A stretch of DNA of 64,000 nt from Ectobius pallidus (lineage: Eukaryota; Arthropoda; Insecta; Blattodea; Ectobiidae): NCBI GenBank assembly GCA_964059195.1, contig CAXKWD010000002.1, positions 168,274,559-168,338,558 on the forward strand, read 5' to 3'. The notes under the pieces were generated by a model. That model was not told where the DNA came from and ran no database searches. It saw only the letters and a list, made by a program, of their open reading frames with translations. This document shows, in pieces, positions 22,939 through 33,800 of this stretch (positions within the stretch are counted from its first letter, which is position 1; every line of letters begins with the position of its first letter). The translations under genes and the position numbers were made by a program.

Positions 22939-23974
22939 AGTCCATGTGCCAGACCCATCGGTCATTATAATTTGGGGGGACTGAATGAAACTTATACCAC
23001 ACGTTCCTGGGGTCATGTGGAGCAAAAAAGTCGGCTGGGGGCCATCATGAGGAGGTAGCTTTCAAACATGGCGGCCATTCAAAATGGCGGACGACTGTGA
23101 ATTTTTAAATTCAAATATCTCGGGACTGGGTTCATCAATCTTGAATTTTGTTTTTCAAAAATGTAGGTTATTCTTCTGGCTACATGTTTGTTCAGCATGT
23201 ATGTGGCCAAAAAACCAATATTTATTGGTCAAAATTCTAAAAATCGGAAATATAGATTTTTTGACATTTACGTTTTGCGGTTTATTACTCTAACCGTTCG
23301 GTATATCGAAAAAGTGTTTGAAACAAAAGTTGTAGAGACACATCTCACCTTTAAAACTCAAAAAATGAAATCCAAGATCGGATCAATAGAATCCGAGATA
23401 TCCAGATTCAAAGCGGGCGGAGCGGGGTTGAGCATGTTGACCGAGCTCTCGGTGCAGCCTAGTGAGAGGCGAGACTTGGCGTAAAATCCTCAGCCTCAGT
23501 AATTGCTTTATTACTAGATAAATTTACATTATCTACTAATGTGCACTATTTTTAACATGATTATTAAGCACTTTCTTATAAATACAATTAACAACTATAT
23601 TGTTTATCTGGGAAATGGACGTCAATAATTACCAACTCATATAATATACTGTCAAGGCTTTTATATCCGATTTTTAAGATGAAATCGTTAAAGGAACTTC
23701 AAATAGTCGAAATAATTAAAAGAGGAAAAAAGTATTACAGTGTAGGTATGTATCGGAGACTTTTAACAATACTTTCAGAAATGAACACAGGATGTAAGCA
23801 ACTAAGAAATAAAAATTCCCATAAAATGCCTTATACAATATTATTAACAATGTTGAATAAAGTCTTCTTCACTAGAATCACTGAAGTCAGGTATTATAAT
23901 TATTGCTCTCGTCCTCAACTGCCGTTGCTTCGGCAAACCCCTTGCACCAACAGCTCTCGATGATTCAGATTTGA
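22939..23974 (+). repeat. Left terminal inverted repeat of element A
   Basis: About 1.04 kb, matched by the reverse complement of 26235-27306. The outer part contains an ATGGCGGCCATTCAAAATGG motif. Open frames in the arm are mirrored on the other arm and are not genes. Confidence 0.88.
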
Positions 23975-25900
23975 GTTGCTAAGCACGAGTAACTTCTGGT
24001 GCACAGTTGATCAAAATTCCGGCCTGGTAGTTGGCACGTTTATTGTGTTTTCTCAAGGTGTCCTTACAAAGAGACATTTGGAAGCTCTCAATCTGGCCCT
24101 CTGAACATCTGGTAGCGCAGCTCATTTCACCTTGCGTTTGGGGGCATACGACTGGAAGACAAATTCTTCTTTGCTGTCATCAACATCATTATACATCATC
24201 CAATCTTTGCCTAACTTCCTGAATGCTTCAATAAATCTGTGTTCCTTTTTGCACAAAAGCCTTTAACTTTCCCCTGGCCAGCTAAAGCACTGATTGTGTC
24301 GCAGCCAGACCAGCAGTAATACCCAATAAGAGGTAGTGGCGGATCCAGAGAGACATTTTGGGGGGGGGGGAACTAAAGTAGAGAGGGAAGTTTTTACTCA
24401 TAAAAATTAATTATATCCAGTACACAATTGAAAACAAAATGAAAATTTCAGCATTTTCTTACAAAGGTATTTCAAAATAATGAATGTCGTTGCTTTAATT
24501 TAAGTATTTGTGTTATGTTCTAATAAATTTTCAATAATTTGTGCTTAATGTTACAAATTTGGGGGGGGGGAATTTCCCCCATTTCCCCCCCCCCCCCCGT
24601 GGATCCGCCCCTGATAAGAGGTGTAAAAAGCTGTTCGCCTAAGGCAGATACTATCTGGGAAACTTGCATATCTGTTAAAACTGTTTTGTTTGTTTCCCGA
24701 TTCAGAAGTTTTTGCTTTTTATGGTTTTTCAAAAACCTACAGTCAAAACTAATACATCTGTATTGATTGAAAAGCAAAGAACTGATTCAGATGATGTAGC
24801 GGCGTTCCTTGCATGCAGCATCATTCTGGAATCAGCTTATTCTTGAGTGCAGAACAGCTCAGGAACATTTTTCTCCTAATATAAATGATCATGAAGCAGA
24901 TCTCACCAACTGCTACGAAGATTTCTAGGTTTCCAATTATGTTTTCAAATTTCTCCTCTTACAAACTGCAAAAAAATAATTTTATCATTATATTTTTGCC
25001 CTAACTGTTCCTTAGAAGCGTCCTCTAACAAACCACTCTGTGCCCACTCTTGATTTTACTAAATTTGATACCTTCAGCTGTTCCGCTTTTTTCCCGCTCC
25101 AAAGATTTGATCGAAACCTCTGAATAATATATGTCAACCCTCCGACCTATATTAAAAACCTGTTTGAGAAAATTCGTTGAGAATTCGTAAAACTTTTTTG
25201 TTATCCTTTGACGGACTGAAGCACGGCTATTGAATCAATGATGCAGGCCAAATCTTTTTCCGGCAGACTGGCAGGGGTGGTGTATACTTCCAAAAAATTA
25301 GATAATACTGATTTGTAGGTTTTCTTCAAAGGCCCATTAACATTCGCCGGTGCCAGAGGATATCTGAATCCTTCCATCATGTCAAGTTGTTGGTTTTCTG
25401 CAATAAAGGTAATTTTGCTGAATAAATTTCGATTGCACTGGAGGATTACTTCTTTGTTTCCAACCTTGGGTTTTTTGCTCTTCTTTAGTCTACTAATCTT
25501 AAGACCCACTTTCTTAATACGTTTATGAAACCCTTCTCCTTTAGCTAGCCGAAACGTGAACTCTAAATAAGATACTTTCCTCTTGTTTTCCGAATCAATG
25601 TGATCCAGTAGGCAAATGTACAATATCTTAAGGGTTGGGATCGAAGGGGTTCGTCCACTCGGCTAGAAGGTCAGTGAGAGTTGTCACGTCTTTCTCATCT
25701 CTAAGTGTCCTTGGGCTTTGGAGGTTTACCGTACTACAGCCTACTTTTTCAGACTGAAATCCTTAGTACCTTCAGGAGTTTGGGTGTCTTTGTTTACAGT
25801 CTCTTTGATGGCTTGGTCCACTGGAATTCTAGAAAATGGGTTGTTGCTTCTTATTTGTACTGAAAACCTCCTTCTGCATAATATTGGTGAACATATGGGC
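23975..25900 (-). pseudogene. Decayed PIN-like nuclease / 'GCDT' family gene of element A
   Basis: Read on the minus strand. At about 25,690-25,630 a frame gives DEKDVTTLTDLLAEWTNPF. The next piece (25623-25201, 140 codons) holds FRYPLAPANVNGPLKKTYKSV followed by ACIIDSIAVLQSVKG, the expected first acidic motif of the PIN-like domain. At 24,680-24,260, after removing the nested MITE, it reads SQIVSALGEQLFTPL and then CWSGCDTISALAGQGKVK. The end (about 24,140-23,980) gives CKDTLRKHNKRANYQAGI. These blocks occur in this order in a widespread invertebrate family of unnamed proteins that I recognise from memory. Several stops and frameshifts break it. Confidence 0.72.
24334..24613. mobile_element. 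hAT-type MITE nested in element A
   Basis: 280 bp with ends TAGTGGCGGATCCAG and (inverted) CAGGGGCGGATCCACGG, flanked by a perfect 8-bp duplication ATAAGAGG (24326-24333 and 24614-24621). G10 and C14 runs lie inside. It interrupts the element A gene. Confidence 0.9.
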
Positions 25901-26234
25901 TCTCCTTCTAGTTTAGATAATTCAAGAAATTGTTATGATAGATAATGTGAGTAGTTCACTCTATCCAGCGCAAAAATTCAAGGCACAATTTTTTCAACAG
26001 CAGCGTAAACAGAAAAGAAATGCCTGATCGATTAGTCCGAAGAAAAATGAAAAGTAGCTCCACTAGGGCGATATATTTCATCCGAAAGGACAGCATTTCT
26101 TCATTACTTGTAAGAAGATGTATCAAGTAGAGTGGCTTGAACATGTTCATCTTGAAGTACAGAGTTAAGGGATGTATAGTTCATAATTAGTGATGTTCAT
26201 TTCCCAGATAAATTGTATAATTGTTAATTGTATT

Positions 26235-27306
26235 TATTACTCAAATCCGATGCACCGAGAGCTGTGGGTGCAAGGGGTGTACCAAAGCAACAGCAGATGA
26301 GGAAGAGTGCAATTATAATAACTGATTACAGTGATTCTTGTGAAGAAGACTTATTTCAAGATTGTTCATAATATTATAGGCTATAAGGCATTTTATAGGA
26401 ATTTTTATTTCTTAGTTGCTTACGTCCTGTGTTCATTTCTGAAAGTATTGTTAAAAGTCTCCGATACATACCTAAATTGTAATACTTTTTCCTTTTTAAA
26501 AAATTATTTCGACTATTTGAAGTTCCTTTAACGATTTCATCTTAAAAATCGAAGATAAAAGCCTTGACAGTATATTATATGAGTTGGTAACTGTTGATGT
26601 CCATTTCCCAGATAAATGATATAATTGTTAATTGTATTTATGAGTAAGTGTTTAATAATCATGTTAAAAATAGTGCACATTAGTAGGTAATGCAAATTTA
26701 TCTAGTAATAAAGCAATTACTGAGATTAAAAATAAATAAAGTGCAGGATTTTACGCTAAGTCTCGCCTCTCGCTAGGCTGCACCGAGTGTTCGGTCAACA
26801 CGCTCAACCCCGCTCCGCCCGCTTTGAATCTGGATATCTCGGATTCTATTGATCCGATCTTCGATTTCATTTTTGCGTTTTAAAGATGAGATGTGTCTCT
26901 AGAACTTTTGTTTCAGACACTTTTTCGATATACCCAACGGTTAGAGTAATAAACCGCAAAACGTAAATGTCAAAAAATCTATTTTTCCGATTTTTAGATT
27001 TTTGACCAATAAATATTGGTTTTTTGGCCACAGACATGTGGAACAAACATGTAGCAAGAAGAATAACCTACATTTTGAAAAAACAAAATTCAAGATTGAT
27101 GAACCCAGTCCCGAGATATTTGAATTTAAAGATTCACAAGCGTCCGCCATTTTGAATGGCCGCCATTTTTTAAAGCTACCTCCTCATGATGCCCCCCCCC
27201 CCGACTTTTTTGCTCCATATGACCCCAGGAACGTGTGGTATAAGTTTCATTCAGTCCCCCCAAATTATAATGACATGGTCGATTTTGGGGGTCTGGCACA
27301 TGGACT
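26235..27306 (-). repeat. Right terminal inverted repeat of element A
   Basis: About 1.07 kb, the inverted partner of the left arm, with scattered substitutions and small indels that indicate moderate age. Confidence 0.88.
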
Positions 27307-27309
27307 ATT

Positions 27310-28149
27310 AATGTTACTTCAAATTATGAAAGAGAAATGAGAATGTGTTAAACTTAAGTATTTTTAATTACATTTTAGGTTGTACAGTAGAATTTATGTG
27401 AGTTAATGACATGCAGTGAAAATAAATGTGAAAATTACGCAAAATTAATTTGTTCAACAATATAATTACTACATCCAAGCCTCTCGTGAATTAAATTCTT
27501 TAGTTCATTAAACACCTTGAATGCTAATAATCTGTTCACAAGTGACATTATTGGTAATAAAGATAATATGGACAGAAGTTTAATTTGTAATGAGACTAAT
27601 ATTAGCGCTCCCGAAACCCCTGTAACATCCGACTGGTAGCGTGACGTCACGAAACCTGCCTGACGGCCTGGTATAGATCACGAGTGCCCGAACCAACGAG
27701 CTAGAATAGAGATTATAGAGTGGCTGTTGTGTCCTTTACAGCGCTCTGGGTGGTGCCTTCGTGAAACATAGCCGCCATGTTTTCTCCTACCTGTTACTCG
27801 TATCGTCTGCTATCTTTATATGTATTTTGATTGCATTTGTGTGGATACTTTTGGTAAAAAAATATGCCTGCTTGTTTACCGCTTCGGAACCAGATGATGA
27901 ATCTCATTATGCCTCACTTCTTAAGCTAATTTTGAAACTGTTCTTCAGCTGTAGATTACATGACTTCTGCAGGAACAGGTCTGAGCAGGAAAGAGGAAAG
28001 CAACTGAGGCAGATGTTTACAAAATTAATATTGTTCAAAGGACAGTAAGTTTGAAATAATTTCTAGGCATCTATAAGATTGTACAGATATAAATGTTACC
28101 GCCAAGATTCCCCGTCACTGTTTAAATATTTTAAGAGTGTGTAAAATTG
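27310..28149. other. Intergenic, no convincing gene
   Basis: A 95-codon frame at 27761-28048 begins with a hydrophobic segment but has no recognisable domain or homologous neighbour. I do not call it. A 36-bp inverted repeat partner lies at 27694-27729. Confidence 0.4.
27694..27729 (+). repeat. 36-bp perfect inverted repeat, left copy
   Basis: Begins CAACGAGCTAGAATAGAG and matches the reverse complement of 29268-29303 at all 36 positions. Confidence 0.9.
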
Positions 28150-28310
28150 AAAATTTTTGAAGTGAAATTTCTTTAGCCGCGGTAGGGGTAGATCGAGAGC
28201 TTGTGTGACGCTCAAAATCGTCACGAAATTAGTGTTACGCTCAAAATCGTCACGAAATTAGTGAGGTGTGACGGAACGAACTACACAGAAAACAATCAAC
28301 TCAATGATTA
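28150..28310 (+). repeat. CGTCACGAAATTAG-containing repeat, copy 2
   Basis: Head sequence TTCTTTAGCCGCGGTAGG, then two tandem TCGTCACGAAATTAGTG units and GGAACGAACTACACAGAAAA. The same family lies at 29565-29705 and, inverted, at 13192-13365. Confidence 0.75.
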
Positions 28311-28665
28311 GGCTTATCCAAAATTTTTAAAAATCAAAAGATTCAAAATTAAGAAATCTAAAAATTTAAAATTAATAAATCGAAAATACAAATTTAAAAA
28401 ATCCCAAAAATTAAAAATTAAAAGATTAAAAAATTACAAAATTAGAATTCTAAAATTAAAAAATTAAAAGATCCAAAATTAAAAAATAAAAAAAAATTAA
28501 AAATCCAAAAGTAAAAAAAAAAAATTAAAGATCTAAAATTTGAAAAATCCACAATTCCAAAATTAAAAAATCAAAAATTAAAAAATTAAAAATCCAAAAG
28601 TAAAAAAAGTCCAGCAATCCAAAATTGAAAAAAATCAAATAGTCCAAAAGTGAAAAAATAAAAAA
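28311..28665. repeat. Low-complexity AAAATTAAAAAATCC tract
   Basis: About 350 bp of short A/T words such as CAAAATTAAAAAAT with drifting phase, directly following repeat copy 2. Confidence 0.85.
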
Positions 28666-29564
28666 GTTTCACTTTTGTCGCTTGGCGTTCCACGCACAGT
28701 TCTTTTTTGTATCTTGTCAACAAACATAGGCCTATTTTTTTCATGTCATTTTTTTATTTTTATTCTTCTGCGCCACCGAGTGATAAAATATTCAGTTCTT
28801 TGAAGACTGGTTTGGTCTGAGTGTGAATGGTACACTTAAATTTAGCAATTTCCGCTAGGCCTAATATGGCGTCTACTATATTGTAAATTATTCTGAGTAG
28901 GCCTATTGCGTTACTACATTATTTTCTGAACTGGAGTTTCTGAAGTTTTTTTTTAATTTTTTTAATTCACTGTGTTTCGACTTGTTTCTCTAGTACAATA
29001 GCCTACCAATGGGTTTTGTCAACTCTTACGCCTAGGATTTCGAGCCAACATGATTTATATTATTTTACGTATTATTCCTAAAGAAAATTTAATTGCTAAT
29101 TTGACATAATATGTGATGTGATTAATATATTGAAGTATACAGTGGTGATTTTTCAGCACACAGTATGTCTAGTCCCAGGTTCTAGTATACAACAATACTT
29201 TAATGTGACAGTCCGGCAGCTGAGAACATGGCGGATGCACATTCAATTTGCTTCAAATATGGCGGCGCAACAGCCACTCTATAATCTCTATTCTAGCTCG
29301 TTGCCCCGAACCACAGCCCGGCAATCTGGGTCACGGCGGTGAAGCCTAGCCTTGCGCTATGCCGCCATCTTGCCTCACCTGAAGACACCCATTGAACTAC
29401 ACGTAATTCAATGGGAAACTATCACGAGAACTTAGATTAAAGTCTATTTTCACAATTTTCTATCGGAAATTTTGAATCCACTAGTGAACACACTGAAACC
29501 ACATTGAAAAAGCACGTCCTCTTGCTATTTTTCTCAAGTATTGGTTCCTATTACTTGCTAAAAT
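28666..29564. other. Intergenic, no gene seen
   Basis: Short frames only. It contains the right copy of the 36-bp inverted repeat and three TAGGCCTA words. Confidence 0.4.
29268..29303 (-). repeat. 36-bp perfect inverted repeat, right copy
   Basis: Reverse complement of 27694-27729. Similarity does not clearly extend to either side. Confidence 0.9.
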
Positions 29565-29705
29565 TTAGGTTTTTGATGTGAAACTTCTTTAGCCGCGGTA
29601 GGATTAAATCGAGAGCATGCGTTACGGACACAATCGTCACGAAATTAGTTTGGTGTGACGGAACGGACTGCACAGAAAACACTCAACTCAATAATTAAGC
29701 TTATC
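29565..29705 (+). repeat. CGTCACGAAATTAG-containing repeat, copy 3
   Basis: Same orientation as copy 2: CTTCTTTAGCCGCGGTAGG, one TCGTCACGAAATTAGT unit, then CGGAACGGACTGCACAGAAAA. Confidence 0.75.
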
Positions 29706-30060
29706 CAAAATTTAAAAAATGAAAAATTCCAAAATTTAAAAACCAAAAATTCAAATTAAAAAAGTCGAAAATCCAAATTTTAAGTCTAAAAATTCAAATT
29801 TAAAAAATAGAAATAAATTAAAAATATAAAATTAAAAAATCAAAAAATCCAAAATTAAAAAATTCAAAGATCCAAAATTTAGAAAATCCAAATTTTAAAA
29901 ATAATCCAAAGTAAAAAATCCAAATATCCAAAATTTAAAAAATATAAAATCTAAAATTTAAAAAATTCAAAAAATAAAAAATCCTAAATTTAAAAAATAA
30001 AAAAAATTAAAAATTCAGTGATCCAAAATAAAAAATCCAAAATTTAAAAAATCTTAACGA
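29706..30060. repeat. Second low-complexity AAATTTAAAAAATCC tract
   Basis: About 355 bp of A/T words following repeat copy 3, in the same relative position as the tract after copy 2. Confidence 0.85.
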
Positions 30061-30780
30061 AGATTGAATAATACAAGAAATAGCTATCAATGTATGCTTA
30101 CAGTTATTTATAAAAATGTATAACATTCCTAGTAATTAAAGCATAATATTATTTACAATGCAAAAAATACGCATGAAATGAGTTAAGTTTATTTGAAATT
30201 TCTAAATGCTAAAGTAATATATGACTATTTACAGTATATGAAATAGTTAACAACATTAGGTTATGGTTATTTACAACCATATACTACATTCCTAGAAACT
30301 AAAGCATGTATAATGCAGGAAATGGCTTACAATAATAATGAAAGGCCTACTTACGGAATGTATTGAAACTTGTTCCTTTCCTTGTTTCTTTCTGTCGTAG
30401 TATGAAAAATTATACCCCAATACCACACAGGTATTCACCATTTTAGAAAAAGTATTTATACTCCTCAGTCCAATTACATTATTAGCTAAAATGCTAAAAT
30501 TCACATCGCTGTAACGCTCTTGCGGCTTGTACTCGATCAGCCGCCACAGTGTAGTAATATGGCGGTCCGTGCATCAACGTGGCTTCACTGCCGCCAATAG
30601 TACAGCATACACCATTGCCGATCTATCTCTATATATCTGTGCCCCGAACGCAGCCTATTTTCAAATGTTGGTTTGACTGTTCTACTCTGATTTGGCAATC
30701 CTGGCCGATGTTTACATGTTTATTTTTCATGTTCATGTTTCTGCTAATTTTGCTTTTGGTGTAACGATACTTGGAAAGAA
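30061..30780. other. Region upstream of MED21, probably including its 5' UTR and promoter
   Basis: No coding sequence is seen. A loose repeat of TATTTACA...AACTAAAGCAT words lies at 30,100-30,310. The last 150 bp before the MED21 ATG should contain the promoter; no clear TATA box or initiator could be picked out. Confidence 0.35.
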
Positions 30781-30822
30781 ATGGCAGATAGATTAACACA
30801 GTTACAGGATACGATAAATACG
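30781..30822 (+). CDS. MED21: MED21 exon 1 (coding part)
   Basis: Fourteen codons, [14 protein letters not shown], followed by the donor GTAAGA. The junction is phase 0. Confidence 0.93.
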
Positions 30823-33800
30823 GTAAGAAACCTAAGCAATTGGAAGAATAGTTACAATAGATGGGATCAAAAGTACAATTATATCGGGCTCTAAAATAGT
30901 TTCTGAATTTCACGTTTGATTTGCTCATTTCCAAATTAACCGTCCTCTCGTTAATGTCATGTAACGGCCTGATTTTAGATGATCTACAAATCAAAAGAAA
31001 TCAAGATTTCGGATTCATGTTAGACATAGCGGCGAAACGGTAATTTATGCCGCTCAGAGGTTTTCCTTGCACCAAACATAATGTGTCACAACTATAAACA
31101 AAATAATATTTCGTAATAAAATAAAATACCCTTGCACCAAAAATCATATTTCACAATTATAGTAGTGGGCGTGAAAACTCGTGCGAGGCATAAAATACCT
31201 ATTTCCCCCAGTACGTAATCTAAAATGTAAGATGACCAAATTTCTGGGAGTCGAAGCTAGGACCATGAGTAGCTACTCATCTGGTGTGCGACAGTGTACA
31301 ATAATTGATCAACATTATTAAATCTTACAATGAACTGAACAATTCACCAAATTTTACTGTAGCCTAACCTAAACATAATCTAGAACAGGCGTCATCAACT
31401 GGCTGTGGCTCTTGTAACGAACCAATTCGTTCTAAGCAGTACACATTGGAGGATCAAACATGTCAAAAGAAGAAATGTTCGTTAGGTCACCAACATTGAA
31501 TTTATGGCAAGTTTATAGTTTCCGACTCACCCTGCTCCCCTTTCCATCGGCCCGGTCGCCTTCCCCGGCAGCCTGCCTGCATGCTCGCTTCCTCTCACCG
31601 ACTACCGCGCATCTTCTCGCTTGCATAAGCCCGCAGCTTGCTCTAATAATTGCAATTACCATTATAAAAAACAAAATAAAACCTCACGAATTATAGAAAA
31701 TGTCGAACAATTAAAAAAATACCCTTGTACCAAACATCATATTTCACGATCTTTAAACACCGATTTGATAATGTAAAAAATCGAAATTTACATAATATTT
31801 CCCAATTTTTAAAAACGCCGTGTTATGATATAAAACATGGCTTAATTGATGCAGAAAAATTCCCTTGCACCAACAGTACTCTTTTCGTAACAAACAAAAC
31901 ATTTCAAAATTTGAAAAAGCGATTCTTGCGTTAACACTCGTGAATGCATGAAGTCATCCTTAGTACCTTAAATATATGAAATCTTTCTTCACTGCTCAAC
32001 TGTCATTCGTGGCGTCGTGGGTTAAGACTCCTAGCTATAACGCTAGGGGTTCCGATAGAAAGGTAGGGTGAAGAGGAGGTGAGAGGAAAGAGACGGGAAA
32101 GAAAGAGAAGAAGAGAATAAAGGAGAAATAAATTATTTTTCTCCCCACCCAAAACCCCTACTTTCCACGCGGGTCCCGTTAGAGTAGACTCGGGTGAGTC
32201 GCAATATATATTTTTCCCGAATTTATTATGGCAAGTCATTTCTGTTTACTGAAAAGGGGGCAAGACCCACGTGTTTGTAAAGTTCCGAACAACAGAAAGA
32301 ATTTCAACCTACAAATGCATTATTATTCTACCATTCAAGTGATTATGACAAAAATAGAAAGGACAAGAACTCTTACCGTATACAATTCTAGTCTACACTA
32401 CACAGTAGTTATTAGGTTTGTCTGCTTTGTAAATCATTATCTGAAAATAAGTGTTTAGACTAAGCTTACACACTTTAAATTGAGCTGAAAAAATGCTGGG
32501 GTGAGGGGAGCTTATATTGCATGCAGTGTAAGAGACTGGTTATTACAGAAGGTGGTAGGTTGAAATTGGCATCATTTCTGACTAAAAAAAAAATGTGTGT
32601 AGTTTTATGCTGGTGTAGAATGGAACTAAAAGTAATTCTTAGCAATTTCAACTCTCGCTACTAAACTAAACAATTTTTATTGATGCAGATATTATAGTAG
32701 AATATATCTCTGCAGAAATGAATTAAGTACTGGGAAAATATTTCTTTAGACAATGTCCCTCCCAGTTAGAATATAGAAAATTGGTTTAAAAGTCATAGCA
32801 TATTACATGTAGGCCTACTTAAATACATACGTTCATATGCCTGAATTAATACCGGTACCATATAACAACATTTCTTTCATGAGAGTCTGCAGGTAATTAA
32901 TACAGTGAGTCCCACGCAAGAGTTGACTAATGACGCGGGTTCCTGCGTCACGGTGGGCACAGCTCCAACCCCCGAGCGATTGGGTGAAATATCTATGCAA
33001 ATAAAGCAGCAATCGGTGTAATGATTCAGGTTCTCACATTTACAGTTAAAATTACTATGGAAATAACCACATACCTCATCACAAGAGATGTTGGAAATGT
33101 TCTCCTCTTGCATCCACACAATACTGGCACCTTTTTAGGAGATTTTCTTTCTGAGATAGAGTTAATTTCTCTTGTGATATTGTCTTTAAGTTCTTCTAAT
33201 GTATGGGAAATTGACCTATACACTTTATTTTTCAAGTTTCCCCATAAATAATATTCACATAGGCCTACTGTTAGAAGAACTTAAAAACAATATCTCATAG
33301 GCCTATCACAGGAGAAATTAACTCTGTCTCGGAAGCTGAACTTATGCGCGCAAAAGAAAATTTCCTAAAAAGGTGGCAGTACTGTGTGGTTGCAAAGGAG
33401 AACATTTCCAGCATCTCTAGTGATGAGGTACGTGGTTATTTTCATTGTAATTTTAACTGTAAATGTGAGAACCTGAGTCATTACACCAGTCACGGCTTTA
33501 TTTGCGTAGTTATTTCACCCCATCGCTTGGGAGTTGGAGCTGTGCCCGCTGCAACAAGGAAACCCGTGCCATTGGCCAACTCTTGCGTGGGACTCACTGT
33601 ACAATTTTCTAGCAAAATAATCAAAACTCACTTCATCTTTTCTCCAAGGACAGATTCAGCTTAAAACACAATCAATTGCTTTTCCTTCCATTTAATTTAT
33701 TTAGCTTATTGTTTATTCGCTGAGGTCTGACACTTCTTGGTTTATAGAATCTTCATTTCTAACTTCGTTGTCACTTATATCGACCATTTCCACAACACCT

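Larger units (their letters stand above)
22939..27306. mobile_element. DNA element A: long-TIR transposon with PIN-like/GCDT protein
   Basis: Two arms of about 1.04-1.07 kb are inverted copies of each other. Both outer ends read AGTCCATGTGCCAGACC and are flanked by ATT on each side (22936-22938 and 27307-27309), a likely 3-bp TSD. The 2.3-kb interior carries one decayed minus-strand gene of a family shared with element B at 59683-62600. The gene reads through an 8-bp-TSD MITE that landed later. No DDE transposase was recognised. The whole element is 4368 bp. Confidence 0.85.

Noticed and set aside
23084..23484. Open frames in the left arm of element A (and mirror frames at 26941-27340)
   Set aside because: The same peptides appear on both arms because they are inverted copies; the arms are TIRs.
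27761..28048. 95-codon frame starting with a hydrophobic segment
   Set aside because: No known domain, no splice or homologous context; composition does not differ clearly from the surroundings.
28311..28665. Possible CRISPR-like or satellite array
   Set aside because: Units are short A/T words without constant length or spacers; low-complexity sequence in a eukaryote.
33344..33664. 106-codon frame
   Set aside because: Arm of the fold-back element; the mirrored arm gives the same peptide on the other strand.
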